Below the pieces are notes generated by a model that worked only from the letters and a program-made list of their open reading frames with translations, was not told the DNA's origin and did no database searches. Below are positions 8,960-18,360 of a stretch of 64,000 nucleotides of DNA, in pieces. Within the stretch, counting starts at the first letter, position 1. Each line of letters starts with the position of its first letter. Made by a program: the position numbers and the translations under genes. The DNA comes from Micromonospora haikouensis (lineage in GTDB: Bacteria > Actinomycetota > Actinomycetes > Mycobacteriales > Micromonosporaceae). The stretch is taken from the NCBI RefSeq assembly GCF_900091595.1, contig NZ_FMCW01000014.1:142947-206946 (forward strand), read 5' to 3'.

Positions 8960-9967
8960 ATGACCGCACGCGGTCCTGCGATGAGGGACGTGGCCCGCCT
9001 CGCCGGGGTGTCGCACCAGACCGTGTCGCGCGTCCTCAACGGGCACCCCAACGTCCGGGAACAGACCCGGCTGCGGGTGCAGGCCGCGATCAGCCAGCTC
9101 GGCTACCGCCCCAACCGGGCGGCCCGCGCGCTGGTCACCGGGCGGTCCCAGGTGCTGGGCGTCGTGGCGCTCAACACCACGCTCTACGGCCCGGCGTCCC
9201 TACTGTCGGCCTTCGAGCTCGCCGCGGCCGAGGCGGGCTTCGCCGTCAGCGTGGGCAGCGTGCGCAACCTGGACCGCGATTCCATCACCGCTGTCGTCGA
9301 ACGACACCTGGCGCACCGGGTCGCCGGGATCGTGGTGATCGCGCCCGTGGAGTCCGCCGCCGAGGCGTTGGACTGCCTGCCCACCGACATCCCGCTGGTC
9401 ACCGTCGACGGCGACCCCCGCCGGCCGGAGCCGCTGGTCACCATCGACCAGGTGGAGGGGGGCCGGCTGGCCACCCAGCATCTGCTCGACGCGGGCCACC
9501 GGACGGTCTGGCACGTCTCCGGTCCGGGCGACTGGTTCGACAGCGCCGGCCGGATCGCGGGGTGGCGGGAGACGTTGCGGGCGGCGGGGGCGGACGCGCC
9601 CCCCGTGTTGCAGGCGGACTGGTCGGCGGCGTCGGGGTACCGCTGCGGGCAGATGCTGGCGCGGACGCCGGGAGTGACCGCCATCTTCACCGCCAACGAC
9701 GATCTCGCCCTGGGCGTGCTGCACGCGCTGCACGAGCACGGCCGACGGGTGCCGGAGGAGGTCAGCGTCGTCGGCTTCGACGACGTGCCGGACGCGGCCT
9801 ACTTCATCCCGCCCCTGACCACCGTCCGCCCCGACTTCGACACCGTGGCGAAGGCCAGCCTCACCCTGCTGCTGGCACAGATCGAGTCCGGCGTCGACCG
9901 CACGCTGCGGCAGACCGTTTCCCCGACGCTGATCACGCGCAGCAGCGTGGCCCCGCCCCCCGAGTGA
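8960..9967 (+). CDS. LacI-family transcriptional repressor
   Basis: This 335-residue protein has the standard layout. The N-terminal helix-turn-helix (RDVARLAGVSHQTVSRVLNG, residues about 8-27) and hinge NRAARALVTGRS come first. A sugar-sensing periplasmic-binding-protein fold follows, ending with SVVGFDDVPDAAYFIPPLTTV. The start at 8960 is preceded by GGAGAGGTG and gives the usual short N-terminus; an in-frame GTG at 8846 would add 38 Arg/Pro-rich residues with no family support. It is followed by a GH127 arabinofuranosidase gene whose promoter carries a GTGAAC-GTTAAC palindrome. That makes arabinose or an arabino-oligosaccharide a plausible inducer. Confidence 0.9.
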   Translation: MTARGPAMRDVARLAGVSHQTVSRVLNGHPNVREQTRLRVQAAISQLGYRPNRAARALVTGRSQVLGVVALNTTLYGPASLLSAFELAAAEAGFAVSVGSVRNLDRDSITAVVERHLAHRVAGIVVIAPVESAAEALDCLPTDIPLVTVDGDPRRPEPLVTIDQVEGGRLATQHLLDAGHRTVWHVSGPGDWFDSAGRIAGWRETLRAAGADAPPVLQADWSAASGYRCGQMLARTPGVTAIFTANDDLALGVLHALHEHGRRVPEEVSVVGFDDVPDAAYFIPPLTTVRPDFDTVAKASLTLLLAQIESGVDRTLRQTVSPTLITRSSVAPPPE

Positions 9968-10011
9968 GCCCGGTGCCGGCCGTGCCGCGGCGGCGCCCCT
10001 CGACCATGGGT

Positions 10012-10025
10012 TGATAGCGGTAACA
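10012..10025 (+). promoter_or_regulatory. LacI-type operator-like palindrome
   Basis: TGATAGCGGTAACA is a near palindrome centred on CG, close to the TGTTAGCGCTAACA type bound by LacI-family sugar repressors in actinobacteria. It lies 44 bases after the LacI stop and about 290 bases before the GH127 start. Confidence 0.4.
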
Positions 10026-10164
10026 TCCCGGCCCGCCCGACGGCAAGCCCCCAGCGGCCTGGCCCGCGTCGGCAGCATCAGCCCTCACAGCCGCGCGCGG
10101 TGGCCGTCTACCCGCGCAAACGCGCCCACATCGTGGCCGTAAGAACCTCGATATAGTCATCACC

Positions 10165-10220
10165 TTGAATCAATCCAGGCGTCGAACGTAATATGTCTGC
10201 GTCACATGTGAACGTTAACG
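10165..10220 (+). promoter_or_regulatory. Promoter with LacI-type operator for the GH127 gene
   Basis: TTGAAT at 10165-10170 and TAATAT at 10189-10194 are separated by 18 bases, a good sigma70-like promoter in an unusually AT-rich patch. The palindrome GTGAAC-GTTAAC (10208-10219) starts about seven bases after the expected start site, a position where a bound repressor would block transcription. Confidence 0.6.
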
Positions 10221-10317
10221 CGAGCTGTTCCGGTCGGGCCCGGCGGCGTGCCGGGCTCGACGACCTGTCCTCGGGCCGCAGTTCCCCGTCCCTGGCCCGG
10301 CACCCCTTGGAGGTCCG

Positions 10318-12651
10318 ATGTCCCTGTCCATCAACCGACGACGGCTGTTGCAGGCCGCCGGCGCGACCGCCGTCGCCTCCGCGGCCGGCACCACGCTCGC
10401 CGGCGCGCAACCGGCCGCCGCGGCGCTGGTGGTGCCGCCGGCCCGACCGGACACCGGCGTCTCGGCGTACCCGTTCGAGCTGGGCCAGGTGCGGCTGACC
10501 GCCGGCCGCTGGCTGGACAACCAGAACCGGACGCTGAGCTACCTGCGGTTCGTCGACGTCGACCGGCTGCTCTACAACTTCCGCGCCAACCACCGGCTGT
10601 CCACCAACGGCGCCGCGTCCAACGGCGGCTGGGACGCTCCGTCGTTCCCGTTCCGCACGCACATGCAGGGGCACTTCCTGACCGCCTGGGCCCAGGCGTA
10701 CGCGGTCCTCGGCGACACCACCTGCCGGGACAAGGCGAACTACATGGTCGCCGAGCTGGCCAAGTGCCAGGCGAACAACGGCGCGGCCGGGTTCACCGCG
10801 GGCTACCTGTCCGGCTTCCCCGAGTCGGACTTCGCGGCGCTGGAGGCGCGCACGCTGTCCAACGGCAACGTGCCCTACTACTGCATCCACAAGACCCTCA
10901 TCGGCCTGCTGGACGTCTGGCGCTACATCGGCAACACCCAGGCCCGCACCGTTCTGCTGGCCCTGGCCGGCTGGGTCGACACCCGCACGTCCCGGCTGAG
11001 CTCCAGCCAGATGCAGAACATGCTGGGCACCGAGTTCGGCGGCATGAACGAGGCGCTGGCCGATCTCTACCAGCACACCGGCGACGGCCGCTGGCTCACC
11101 GTCGCCCAGCGGTTCGACCACGCCGCCGTGTTCAACCCGCTCGCCAGCAACTCCGACCAGCTCAACGGGCTGCACGCCAACACGCAGGTGCCCAAGTGGA
11201 TCGGCGCGGCGCGCGAGTTCAAGGCGACCGGCACCACGCGGTACCGCGACATCGCCAGCAACGCGTGGAACATGACCGTCAACGCGCACACGTACGTCAT
11301 CGGCGGCAACAGCCAGGCGGAGCACTTCCGCCCGCCCAACGCGATCTCCGGCTATCTCACCAACGACACGTGCGAGCACTGCAACACGGTCAACATGCTG
11401 AAGCTGACCCGGGAGCTGTGGCTGATCGACCCCAACCGGGCGGCGTACTTCGACTTCTTCGAGCGCGCGTTGGCCAACCACGTCATCGGCGCCCAGAACC
11501 CGGCCGACGGCCACGGCCACGTCACCTACTTCACCCCGCTCAAGCCCGGTGGCCGGCGGGGCGTGGGCCCGGCGTGGGGCGGCGGCACCTGGAGCACCGA
11601 CTACAACTCGTTCTGGTGCTGCCAGGGCACCGGCCTGGAGGTCAACACCAGGCTGATGGACTCGATCTACTTCTACAACGGCACCACGCTCACCGTGAAC
11701 CTGTTCGCGCCGTCGACGCTGAACTGGTCCCAGCGCGGCATCACGGTCACCCAGAGCACCACCTACCCGGTCGGCGACACCACCACCCTGAGCCTTTCCG
11801 GCACCATGAGCGGCTCGTGGAGCATCCGGGTGCGCATCCCGGCGTGGGCCACCGGCGCGACGATCGCCGTCAACGGCGCGACGCAGAGCGTGGACACCAC
11901 GCCCGGCAGCTACGCCACGGTCACCCGCACCTGGGCCGCGGGCGACACCGTCACCGTACGGCTGCCGATGCGGGTCGTGCTCTCGCCCGCCAACGACAAC
12001 GCCGCGGTGGCCGCCGTCACCTACGGCCCGATGGTGCTGGCCGGCAACTACGGCAACACCACCCTGAACGCCCTGCCCTCGCTCAACGCCACGTCGGTCA
12101 CCCGGACGAGCACCAGCTCGCTCGCGTTCACCGCGACCGCCAACGGCGCCACGGTCAACCTCGCGCCGTTCCAGGACGCGCACGGCTACAACTACACCGT
12201 CTACTGGAGCGTCAGCGGCGGCACCGGCACCACCACCCACAAGCTGGTCAACGTCGGCAGCGGCCTGGTGCTCGGCATCCAGAACATGTCCACCGCCGAC
12301 GGCGGGCTCGCCCTCCAGTGGGGCGACACCGGCACCGCCGACCACAACTGGGTCGTCGTGACCGAGGGCGGCAACGTCAAGTTCCGCAACGTCAACAGCG
12401 GCAAGGTCCTCGGCGTCGAGAACATGTCCACCGCCGACAACGCCCGCGTCCTGCAGTGGGCCGACAACGGCACCGCCGACCACCTCTGGACCCTGCTGAG
12501 CCAGGGCGACGGCACCTACAAGATCCGCAACGTCAACAGCGGCAAGCTGCTCGGCATCCTCAATGGCTCCACGGCCCAGGGGGCACAGGCCGTACAGGAT
12601 TCCGACAACGGCAGCGCCGACAACCGCTGGCGGCTCGTCGCCAACGGCTAG
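10318..12651 (+). CDS. Secreted GH127 beta-L-arabinofuranosidase with C-terminal ricin-type lectin domain
   Basis: The 777-residue protein begins with a Tat signal (NRRRLLQAAGATAVAS...) that should carry it across the membrane folded. The GH127 (DUF1680) catalytic domain runs to about residue 630. It keeps the cysteine-zinc site known for this family: TCEHC at 352-355 and WCCQGTG at 433-438, where one Cys of the pair is the likely nucleophile. Residues about 640-777 form a beta-trefoil with three repeats of the type (V)NSGK-LGI-NMSTA-D-ALQW-D-GTADH-W, a RICIN/CBM13-like carbohydrate-binding module. It probably releases L-arabinofuranose from arabinans or arabinosylated glycoproteins. The start follows a GGAGG site at 10309-10313. 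Confidence 0.92.
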   Translation: MSLSINRRRLLQAAGATAVASAAGTTLAGAQPAAAALVVPPARPDTGVSAYPFELGQVRLTAGRWLDNQNRTLSYLRFVDVDRLLYNFRANHRLSTNGAASNGGWDAPSFPFRTHMQGHFLTAWAQAYAVLGDTTCRDKANYMVAELAKCQANNGAAGFTAGYLSGFPESDFAALEARTLSNGNVPYYCIHKTLIGLLDVWRYIGNTQARTVLLALAGWVDTRTSRLSSSQMQNMLGTEFGGMNEALADLYQHTGDGRWLTVAQRFDHAAVFNPLASNSDQLNGLHANTQVPKWIGAAREFKATGTTRYRDIASNAWNMTVNAHTYVIGGNSQAEHFRPPNAISGYLTNDTCEHCNTVNMLKLTRELWLIDPNRAAYFDFFERALANHVIGAQNPADGHGHVTYFTPLKPGGRRGVGPAWGGGTWSTDYNSFWCCQGTGLEVNTRLMDSIYFYNGTTLTVNLFAPSTLNWSQRGITVTQSTTYPVGDTTTLSLSGTMSGSWSIRVRIPAWATGATIAVNGATQSVDTTPGSYATVTRTWAAGDTVTVRLPMRVVLSPANDNAAVAAVTYGPMVLAGNYGNTTLNALPSLNATSVTRTSTSSLAFTATANGATVNLAPFQDAHGYNYTVYWSVSGGTGTTTHKLVNVGSGLVLGIQNMSTADGGLALQWGDTGTADHNWVVVTEGGNVKFRNVNSGKVLGVENMSTADNARVLQWADNGTADHLWTLLSQGDGTYKIRNVNSGKLLGILNGSTAQGAQAVQDSDNGSADNRWRLVANG

Positions 12652-12800
12652 GTCCCGCCCGCAGATCGTGAGCGGGTCGCGCCGGTGGCGTCGTCGCCGG
12701 CGTGGCCCGCTCCCCCACGCGCGGTGCGGGCTGGTCGGACCTCTCCGGCCCGACGGTGCGCCCCGGCGCCGACGGTCCGCTTCCTGTCGGCCTGCGCCAC

Positions 12801-12816
12801 TACGATGGCCGCCGTG
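12801..12816 (+). promoter_or_regulatory. Leaderless promoter of the AfsR-type regulator
   Basis: TACGAT at 12801-12806 followed by seven bases and the GTG at 12814 fits the leaderless pattern. It supports GTG 12814 over the ATG at 12805, which lies inside the -10 box. Confidence 0.5.
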
Positions 12817-15800
12817 CAGTTCGGGGTGCTCGGGCCGCTCGCCGTCACCACCGACGCCGGCGAGCCGGTCCTGGTGCCCGGCGCGAAGGTCCGGGTGCTG
12901 CTGGCCGTCCTGCTGACCAACCGCAACCGGGTGGTGTCGGCGGACCGCCTGATCGACGACGTCTGGGGCTCGCACGCGCCGGCCAACCCGGGCGGCGCGC
13001 TGCAGGTGCGGGTGTCCCAGTTGCGCCGGGCGCTCGACGACGCCGAGCCGGGCGCCCGCGGCCTGGTCGAGTCCCGCCCGCCCGGCTACCTGCTGCGCAC
13101 CCGGGCGGTGGACGCCGACCGGTTCGCCGAGCTGGCCGCGTCGACCGACGTCGAACGGCTGGCCGCCGCGCTCGCGCTGTGGCGCGGCGACGCGTACGCC
13201 GACGTGGCCGACGCCGGGTTCGTCCACGCCGAGGTGACCCGGCTGGCCGAGCAGCGCCTCGCCGTGCACGAGCGGCTCGCCGCCGCCCGCCTGGCCCGGG
13301 GCGAGCACGACCTCGTCGCCGCCGACCTCGCGGAGCTGGTGACCCGGCATCCGCTGCGGGAGGGCCTGCGGGCGTTGCAGCTGCGCGCGTTGTACGCGGC
13401 GGGCCGGCAGTCCGAAGCCCTGGACAGCTACGCCGACCTGCGCGACCGGCTCGCCACGGAGCTGGGGCTCGACCCGGGGCCGGAGCTGGTCGCCCTGCAC
13501 CGCCGGATCCTCGCCCAGGATTCCGGGCTGAGCGCGCCGCCGCGCGCCGCGATCGTGCGCCACAGCCTGCCGGCTCGGCTCGACGAGCTGGTCGGGCGGG
13601 CCGGGGCCCTGGCGGAGCTGCGCGCCGTGCTGCCGGGGCGGCGCCTGGTCACGCTGGTCGGGCCGGGTGGCGTCGGTAAGACCCGGCTGGCCACCGAGGT
13701 GGCCCGCGAGCCGGCCGGGCCCGACGGCGGCTGCCTGGTCGAGCTGGCCCCGCTGCCGGCCGGTGACCCGCGCGTCGCCGACCGGGTGCTCGACGCGCTG
13801 GGCCTGCGGGAGCCGCCGGGCGCCGCCATCCCGGCCGCCGACCGGCTCTGCGCCGCGCTGCGGCACCGGCGGGTGCTGCTCGTGCTCGACAACTGTGAGC
13901 ACGTGGTCGACGCGGTCGCCACGCTGGTGGCCCGGCTGCTGCGAGACGCGCCCGCGGTCACGGTGCTGGCCACCAGCAGGGAACCCCTCGGCCTGACCGG
14001 CGAGCTGCTGTGGGAGGTGCCGCCGCTGGCCCTGCCCGAGGACGACGGCGACGTCGACGCGGTCCGGCGCTCGGCGGCGGCCCGGCTGTTCGCCGTCCGG
14101 GCCGCCGCGCGGCAGCGCGGATTCCGCCTCGACGAGCGGACCGCACCGGCCGTGGCTCAGCTCTGTCGTCGGCTGGACGGCCTGCCGTTGGCCCTCGAAC
14201 TGGCCGCGACCCGGGTGCGCGCGCTCGGCCTGTGGGGCGTCGTGGACCGCCTCGACGACCGGTTCCGGCTGCTCACCACGCAGCAGCGCGACGTGCCGGC
14301 GCGGCAGCGCACGCTGGCGGCGGTGATCGGCTGGAGCTGGGACCTGCTGGCCGAGGCCGACCGGCGCGTGCTGGCCCGGCTCGTCGTGTTCCGCGACGGC
14401 TGCCCGGCGGAGGCGGCCGAACGGGTGTGCGGGGCCGACGTCGACACGCTGACCCGGCTGGTGGACCGCTCGCTGGTGGTGCTGGACGAGACGCCCGACG
14501 GCCCGCGCTACCGGCTGCTCGAGTCCGTCGCCGCGTTCTGCGCCGAGCGGCTCACGGACGCCGACGACGTCCGGGCGCGGCATGCGGCGTACTACACGGA
14601 GTTGGCCGAGCGCGCGGACCCGCAACTGCGCGGCGCCGACCAGCGGCGGTGGCTGTTCCGGCTCGACGCCGAGGCCGGCAACCTGGCGGGGGCGCTGACG
14701 CACGGCGGCGGGCTGCGCCTGGCCACGGCCCTGAGCTGGTACTGGTTCCTGCGGGGCAGGCTGACCGAGGCGGGGCGGGCGCTGGCGGCGCGCGGCGAGC
14801 CGGCGGAGGAGGCCCGCGCCGCGCCGTGGCGGGTCGGCTTCGCGCTGTTGCGGGGCGAGCCGATCGTGCCGGGCGAGGTCCGCGCCGCGCTGGCCGGCGC
14901 GGTCGACGGCCGGGCGGCGTGGTTCGTCGCGCACGCGCTGATCGACCGCAGCGAGCTGGCGTTGGCGGCGGAGCTGCTGCCCGTCGCCTGCGCCGACCCC
15001 TGGGTCGAGGCCGCGGTGCTCTGCTCCCGGGCCAAGCTGGCGCACGCCACCGGTGATCTCGCCGCGCTGGAACGCGCCGGGGGCCGCAGCGCGGCGCTGT
15101 TCGCCGCGATCGGCGACCGGTGGGGCCGGTTGCAGGCCACCGACTGGGTGGGCGGCCTGGCCGAGATGCGCGGCGAGCACGAGCGCGCGGCCGCCCTGCA
15201 CCGGGAGGGGCTGCGCTGGGCCGAGGAGCTGTCCCTGCGGCCGGAGGTGGGCAGCAAGCTGTCCTGGCTCGCGTGGCTCGCGGTGCAGACCGGCGACCAC
15301 GGGCGCGCCCGGGAGCTGGCCGGGCGCGCGTACGCGCTGGCGGCGGAGCAGGACGCCCCGGCCGCGCTGGTCTTCGCGGAGACCAGCCTCGGCATCGCCG
15401 CCCGCCGGGCGGGCGACCTGGGCGTGGCCACCGGTCACCTGACGCGCGTCGCCGAGCGGGGTCGCCGCGAGGCGCGGCCCGCGCTCTACCTGCCGATGGT
15501 GCTCGTCGAGCTGGGCTACGCCGCCGAGCAGGGCGGTGACCGGGCCGCCGGGCTGGCCCTGCACCTGGAGGCGTTCGACGCCGCGCGGGCGATGGGTTCA
15601 CCCCGGGACGCCGCCGCCGCCCTGGAGGGGATGGCGTCGGCGGCGGGGCCGCCCGAGGTCGCCGCCGCGCTGCTGGGGGCCGCCGCCGCTGCCCGGCTGG
15701 CCGCGCAGGCCCCGGCCGCGCCGACGGAGCGCGCCGAGACCGACCGGGTGGCCGGGCGCCTCGCCGCCACGCTCGGGCGGGAGCGCTTCGACGCGCTGTT

Positions 15801-15897
15801 CGCCGAGGGCGGGCGGCTGGGCCCGGACGAGGCCCGAGCCCGGGCCGGGGCCGGGGCGGCCGTCACCCGACCGGCCCTGGCCGGTACGAGGCGATGA
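12814..15897 (+). CDS. AfsR/SARP-type regulator with NB-ARC ATPase and TPR region
   Basis: The product is about 1027 residues. An OmpR-like winged helix (residues 1-90, FGVLGPLAV...VVSADRLIDDVWG) and a bacterial transcriptional activation domain (about 95-240) come first. Next is an STAND/NB-ARC ATPase with Walker A GPGGVGKT near 283 and Walker B LLVLDNCEHV near 360. The last third is Ala/Leu-rich and reads as TPR-like helices. Such large regulators activate secondary-metabolite or physiological genes after ATP- and ligand-dependent assembly. No biosynthetic cluster is visible beside it, so its target is unknown. It overlaps tail-to-tail by 35 bases with the next gene on the other strand. Confidence 0.9.
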   Translation: MQFGVLGPLAVTTDAGEPVLVPGAKVRVLLAVLLTNRNRVVSADRLIDDVWGSHAPANPGGALQVRVSQLRRALDDAEPGARGLVESRPPGYLLRTRAVDADRFAELAASTDVERLAAALALWRGDAYADVADAGFVHAEVTRLAEQRLAVHERLAAARLARGEHDLVAADLAELVTRHPLREGLRALQLRALYAAGRQSEALDSYADLRDRLATELGLDPGPELVALHRRILAQDSGLSAPPRAAIVRHSLPARLDELVGRAGALAELRAVLPGRRLVTLVGPGGVGKTRLATEVAREPAGPDGGCLVELAPLPAGDPRVADRVLDALGLREPPGAAIPAADRLCAALRHRRVLLVLDNCEHVVDAVATLVARLLRDAPAVTVLATSREPLGLTGELLWEVPPLALPEDDGDVDAVRRSAAARLFAVRAAARQRGFRLDERTAPAVAQLCRRLDGLPLALELAATRVRALGLWGVVDRLDDRFRLLTTQQRDVPARQRTLAAVIGWSWDLLAEADRRVLARLVVFRDGCPAEAAERVCGADVDTLTRLVDRSLVVLDETPDGPRYRLLESVAAFCAERLTDADDVRARHAAYYTELAERADPQLRGADQRRWLFRLDAEAGNLAGALTHGGGLRLATALSWYWFLRGRLTEAGRALAARGEPAEEARAAPWRVGFALLRGEPIVPGEVRAALAGAVDGRAAWFVAHALIDRSELALAAELLPVACADPWVEAAVLCSRAKLAHATGDLAALERAGGRSAALFAAIGDRWGRLQATDWVGGLAEMRGEHERAAALHREGLRWAEELSLRPEVGSKLSWLAWLAVQTGDHGRARELAGRAYALAAEQDAPAALVFAETSLGIAARRAGDLGVATGHLTRVAERGRREARPALYLPMVLVELGYAAEQGGDRAAGLALHLEAFDAARAMGSPRDAAAALEGMASAAGPPEVAAALLGAAAAARLAAQAPAAPTERAETDRVAGRLAATLGRERFDALFAEGGRLGPDEARARAGAGAAVTRPALAGTRR

Positions 15898-16417
15898 CCA
15901 CGCCGCTCTTCATGACCCTGGTGTCGATCAGCTCGAACGACGTCGTGAAGTCGGCCAGGGGCGTCGTCATGCTGGCGCCGCCGGTGAGGACGGGGTGGAT
16001 CCAGAACCGCACCTCGTCCACCAGGCCCGCCCTGACCAGTTGCGCGGTGACCGAGCCGAAGCCGTACTGGATGATGTCCCTGCCCTCCTGGGCCTTGAGC
16101 TTGCGGACCTCCGCCACCAGGTCGCCCCGGAGCACCCGGGTGTTGTTCCAGGTGGGGTCGGTCAGCGTGGTCGAGGCGACATACTTGCGGACGTTGTTGA
16201 AGTAGGCGGCGCCGGTGGTCGGGTCGCTCTCGTCCTGGGCCGGCCAGGCGACGGACATGCCGTCGTACGTGACGCGGCCCATCAGCACCGCGTCGGCGGC
16301 GTCGGTCTGCGCCCCGGCGAAGGCGCTGGCCTCGTCGTCGAAGTACGGCATGGTCCACATGGGATTCTCGATCACGCCGTCGAGGGTGACGTAGGTCGAG
16401 TTGATCAGCTTGCGCAT
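15863..16417 (-). CDS. Dihydrofolate-reductase-fold (RibD C-terminal domain) protein
   Basis: The 184-residue protein begins MRKLINSTYVTLDGVIENP and contains LMGRVTYDGM and GFGSVTAQLVRAGLVDEV, typical of the RibD_C / DHFR-like family of small NADPH-dependent reductases. Real substrates of these proteins are mostly unknown; they are not the folate enzyme. An in-frame upstream codon at 16516 would add 33 residues with no family match, so the ATG at 16417 with GGGAG in front was chosen. It ends inside the last 35 bases of the convergent AfsR-type gene. Confidence 0.86.
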   Translation of the reverse strand: MRKLINSTYVTLDGVIENPMWTMPYFDDEASAFAGAQTDAADAVLMGRVTYDGMSVAWPAQDESDPTTGAAYFNNVRKYVASTTLTDPTWNNTRVLRGDLVAEVRKLKAQEGRDIIQYGFGSVTAQLVRAGLVDEVRFWIHPVLTGGASMTTPLADFTTSFELIDTRVMKSGVVIASYRPGPVG

Positions 16418-16515
16418 CGGGGCTCCCGTGTCGGTGGCGCTCGTGGTGACACCGACACCCTGCCGGATCCCGCTTACGGTTCGCTTCAGGTCCGCGCGCG
16501 GGGGCGACGCGTTCA

Positions 16516-16563
16516 TTGACAGGCATGAGAACCCGGGCTACGGTGCGCCAGGAAAGCGCTTTC
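16516..16563 (+). promoter_or_regulatory. Sigma70 promoter with perfect LacI-type palindrome for the pectinesterase gene
   Basis: TTGACA (16516-16521) and TACGGT (16539-16544) are 17 bases apart. The perfect 12-bp palindrome GAAAGCGCTTTC lies at 16552-16563, just after the expected start site. Palindromes of this form are classic operators for LacI-family repressors of plant-polymer genes. Confidence 0.7.
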
Positions 16564-16615
16564 ACGCACGGCATCCGCCGACCTCCCCACCCCGTCCCCC
16601 GGAGGTTCCTCCACC

Positions 16616-18292
16616 ATGCGCAGAAGCCGCCGACGGTCCCTGCTCGCCGTCGCCACCGCAGCACTCACCACCGTCCTGCTCGGCCTGACCCAGCTCGGCG
16701 GCGCCCAGTCCGCGTACGCCGCCACGCTGTTCAGCGACGACTTCGCCGACGGCGACACCGCCGGCTGGTCGAAGTCCGGCGGGACCTGGTCGGTCGTCGC
16801 CGACGACAGCCCCGCCCTGCAACAGGCCAAGGCCGACACCGACAACGCGCGCCTGTTCGCCGGCACGTCGTCCTGGGCCGACTACGCCGTCCAGGCCCGG
16901 GTCAAGGCCCTGACCCTGCCGGCCGACGGGGCCGTGGCCCTGCTCGCCCGGGCCTCCGGCTCGACCACCTACTACCGGCTGGCCCTGCTGCCCGGCAACC
17001 AGGTCCGGCTGGAGGCGGTACGCAGCGGCGCGGCGACCACCCTGGGCACGCTCTCCCGGACCGTCGCCACCGGCGCCTGGTACACCCTGCGCATCGAGGC
17101 CGCCGGGTCGACCGTGCGCGGGTGGGTCGACGGCGTCCAGGTCGGCTCCGGCACCGGCAGCATCGCCGCCGGCCGCATCGGCGTGCAGACCCGCTACGCC
17201 ACCGCCCGCTACGACGACGTGACGGTCACCAGCGGCACCACCACCCCCACCACGCCACCGACCGGCACGCCACCGACGACCACACCCCCCGCCTCGCCGA
17301 CCCCGACGCCCACCGGCACCCCGCCGGCCACCGGCACGGTGGTCGTCGCCAAGGACGGCAGCGGCACCTACACCAGCGTGCAGGCGGCGGTGAACGCCGT
17401 GCCCGCCGGCAACACCATCGGACGCACCATCGTCATCCGGCCCGGCACCTACCGGGAACTGGTCACCATCCCCGCCGACAAGCCCCACCTCACCCTCGTC
17501 GGCTCCACCGGCGACGCCCGCGACGTGGTCATCACCTACGACAACGCCTCGGGAACCCCGAAGCCGGACGGCGGCACCTACGGCACCTCGGGCAGCGCCT
17601 CGGTGACCATCGACGGCAGCGACTTCACCGCCCGGCACCTGACCTTCGCCAACAGCTTCGACGAGGCCGCGCACGACTACAGCGCCGAGCAGGCCGTCGC
17701 CGTGCTCACCCGCGCCGACCGGCTGGTCTTCGACAACGTCCGGTTCCTCGGCAACCAGGACACCCTCTACCACAACAGCGCCAACAGCAGCACCATCGGC
17801 CGCGCGTACTTCCGCAACTGCTACGTCGAGGGCGACGTCGACTTCATCTTCGGCCGGGGCACCGGCGTCTTCGACCGCTGCGAGATCAGGTCGCTCGACC
17901 GCGGGTCGTCGAGCAACAACGGGTACGTCACCGCGCCGTCCACGATGATCAGCAACCCGTACGGCTTCCTGTTCGTCGGCTGCACCCTGACCACCGACTC
18001 GGCCGCCGCCCAGAGCGTGCACCTCGGCCGGCCGTGGCACCCCAGCGGCGACGTCAACGCGATCGGCCAGGTCGTGTTCCGCGACAGCGTCCTCGGGGCA
18101 CACGTCAAGGACTCCCCGTGGACCGACATGTCCGGGTTCTCGTGGCGCGACGCCCGGTTCTTCGAGTACCGCAACAGCGGCCCCGGCGCGACGGTCACCG
18201 CCGACCGCCCGCAGCTCACCGACGCCCAGGCGCCCACCTACACCGCGCAGCGCTACCTGGCCGGCTCGGACGGCTGGAACCCGATCCACTGA
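16616..18292 (+). CDS. Secreted pectinesterase (CE8) with N-terminal laminin-G-like domain
   Basis: The 558-residue protein has a Sec signal peptide ending near AQSAYA (residue about 36). A concanavalin/laminin-G-like domain follows (about 37-200), then a Pro/Thr-rich linker (about 205-240) and a right-handed beta-helix pectin methylesterase (about 242-558). The esterase keeps its catalytic motifs: LGNQDTLYHN, GDVDFIFGRG and LGRPWH. It removes methyl groups from homogalacturonan outside the cell, opening it to lyases and hydrolases. The promoter carries a LacI-type palindrome, so expression is probably induced by plant sugars. A 14-bp hairpin follows the stop. Confidence 0.93.
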   Translation: MRRSRRRSLLAVATAALTTVLLGLTQLGGAQSAYAATLFSDDFADGDTAGWSKSGGTWSVVADDSPALQQAKADTDNARLFAGTSSWADYAVQARVKALTLPADGAVALLARASGSTTYYRLALLPGNQVRLEAVRSGAATTLGTLSRTVATGAWYTLRIEAAGSTVRGWVDGVQVGSGTGSIAAGRIGVQTRYATARYDDVTVTSGTTTPTTPPTGTPPTTTPPASPTPTPTGTPPATGTVVVAKDGSGTYTSVQAAVNAVPAGNTIGRTIVIRPGTYRELVTIPADKPHLTLVGSTGDARDVVITYDNASGTPKPDGGTYGTSGSASVTIDGSDFTARHLTFANSFDEAAHDYSAEQAVAVLTRADRLVFDNVRFLGNQDTLYHNSANSSTIGRAYFRNCYVEGDVDFIFGRGTGVFDRCEIRSLDRGSSSNNGYVTAPSTMISNPYGFLFVGCTLTTDSAAAQSVHLGRPWHPSGDVNAIGQVVFRDSVLGAHVKDSPWTDMSGFSWRDARFFEYRNSGPGATVTADRPQLTDAQAPTYTAQRYLAGSDGWNPIH

Positions 18293-18298
18293 CCGGCC

Positions 18299-18344
18299 CC
18301 GGTACGCGGGGGCGGCGGGACCACGCACCACCCCCGCGTACCGG
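18299..18344 (+). terminator. Hairpin terminator after the pectinesterase gene
   Basis: Perfect 14-bp arms, 18299-18312 and 18331-18344 (CCGGTACGCGGGGG and its complement), with an 18-base loop. No T-run follows. The -10 box of the next gene begins five bases later. Confidence 0.6.
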
Positions 18345-18360
18345 CGGGTAACCTCCCGCC

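Noticed and set aside
10108..15564. An 1818-codon open frame on the minus strand
   Set aside because: It runs antisense to the GH127 and AfsR-type genes, is full of Arg/Gly/Pro/Gln with no domain, and reflects the lack of stop codons in GC-rich DNA.
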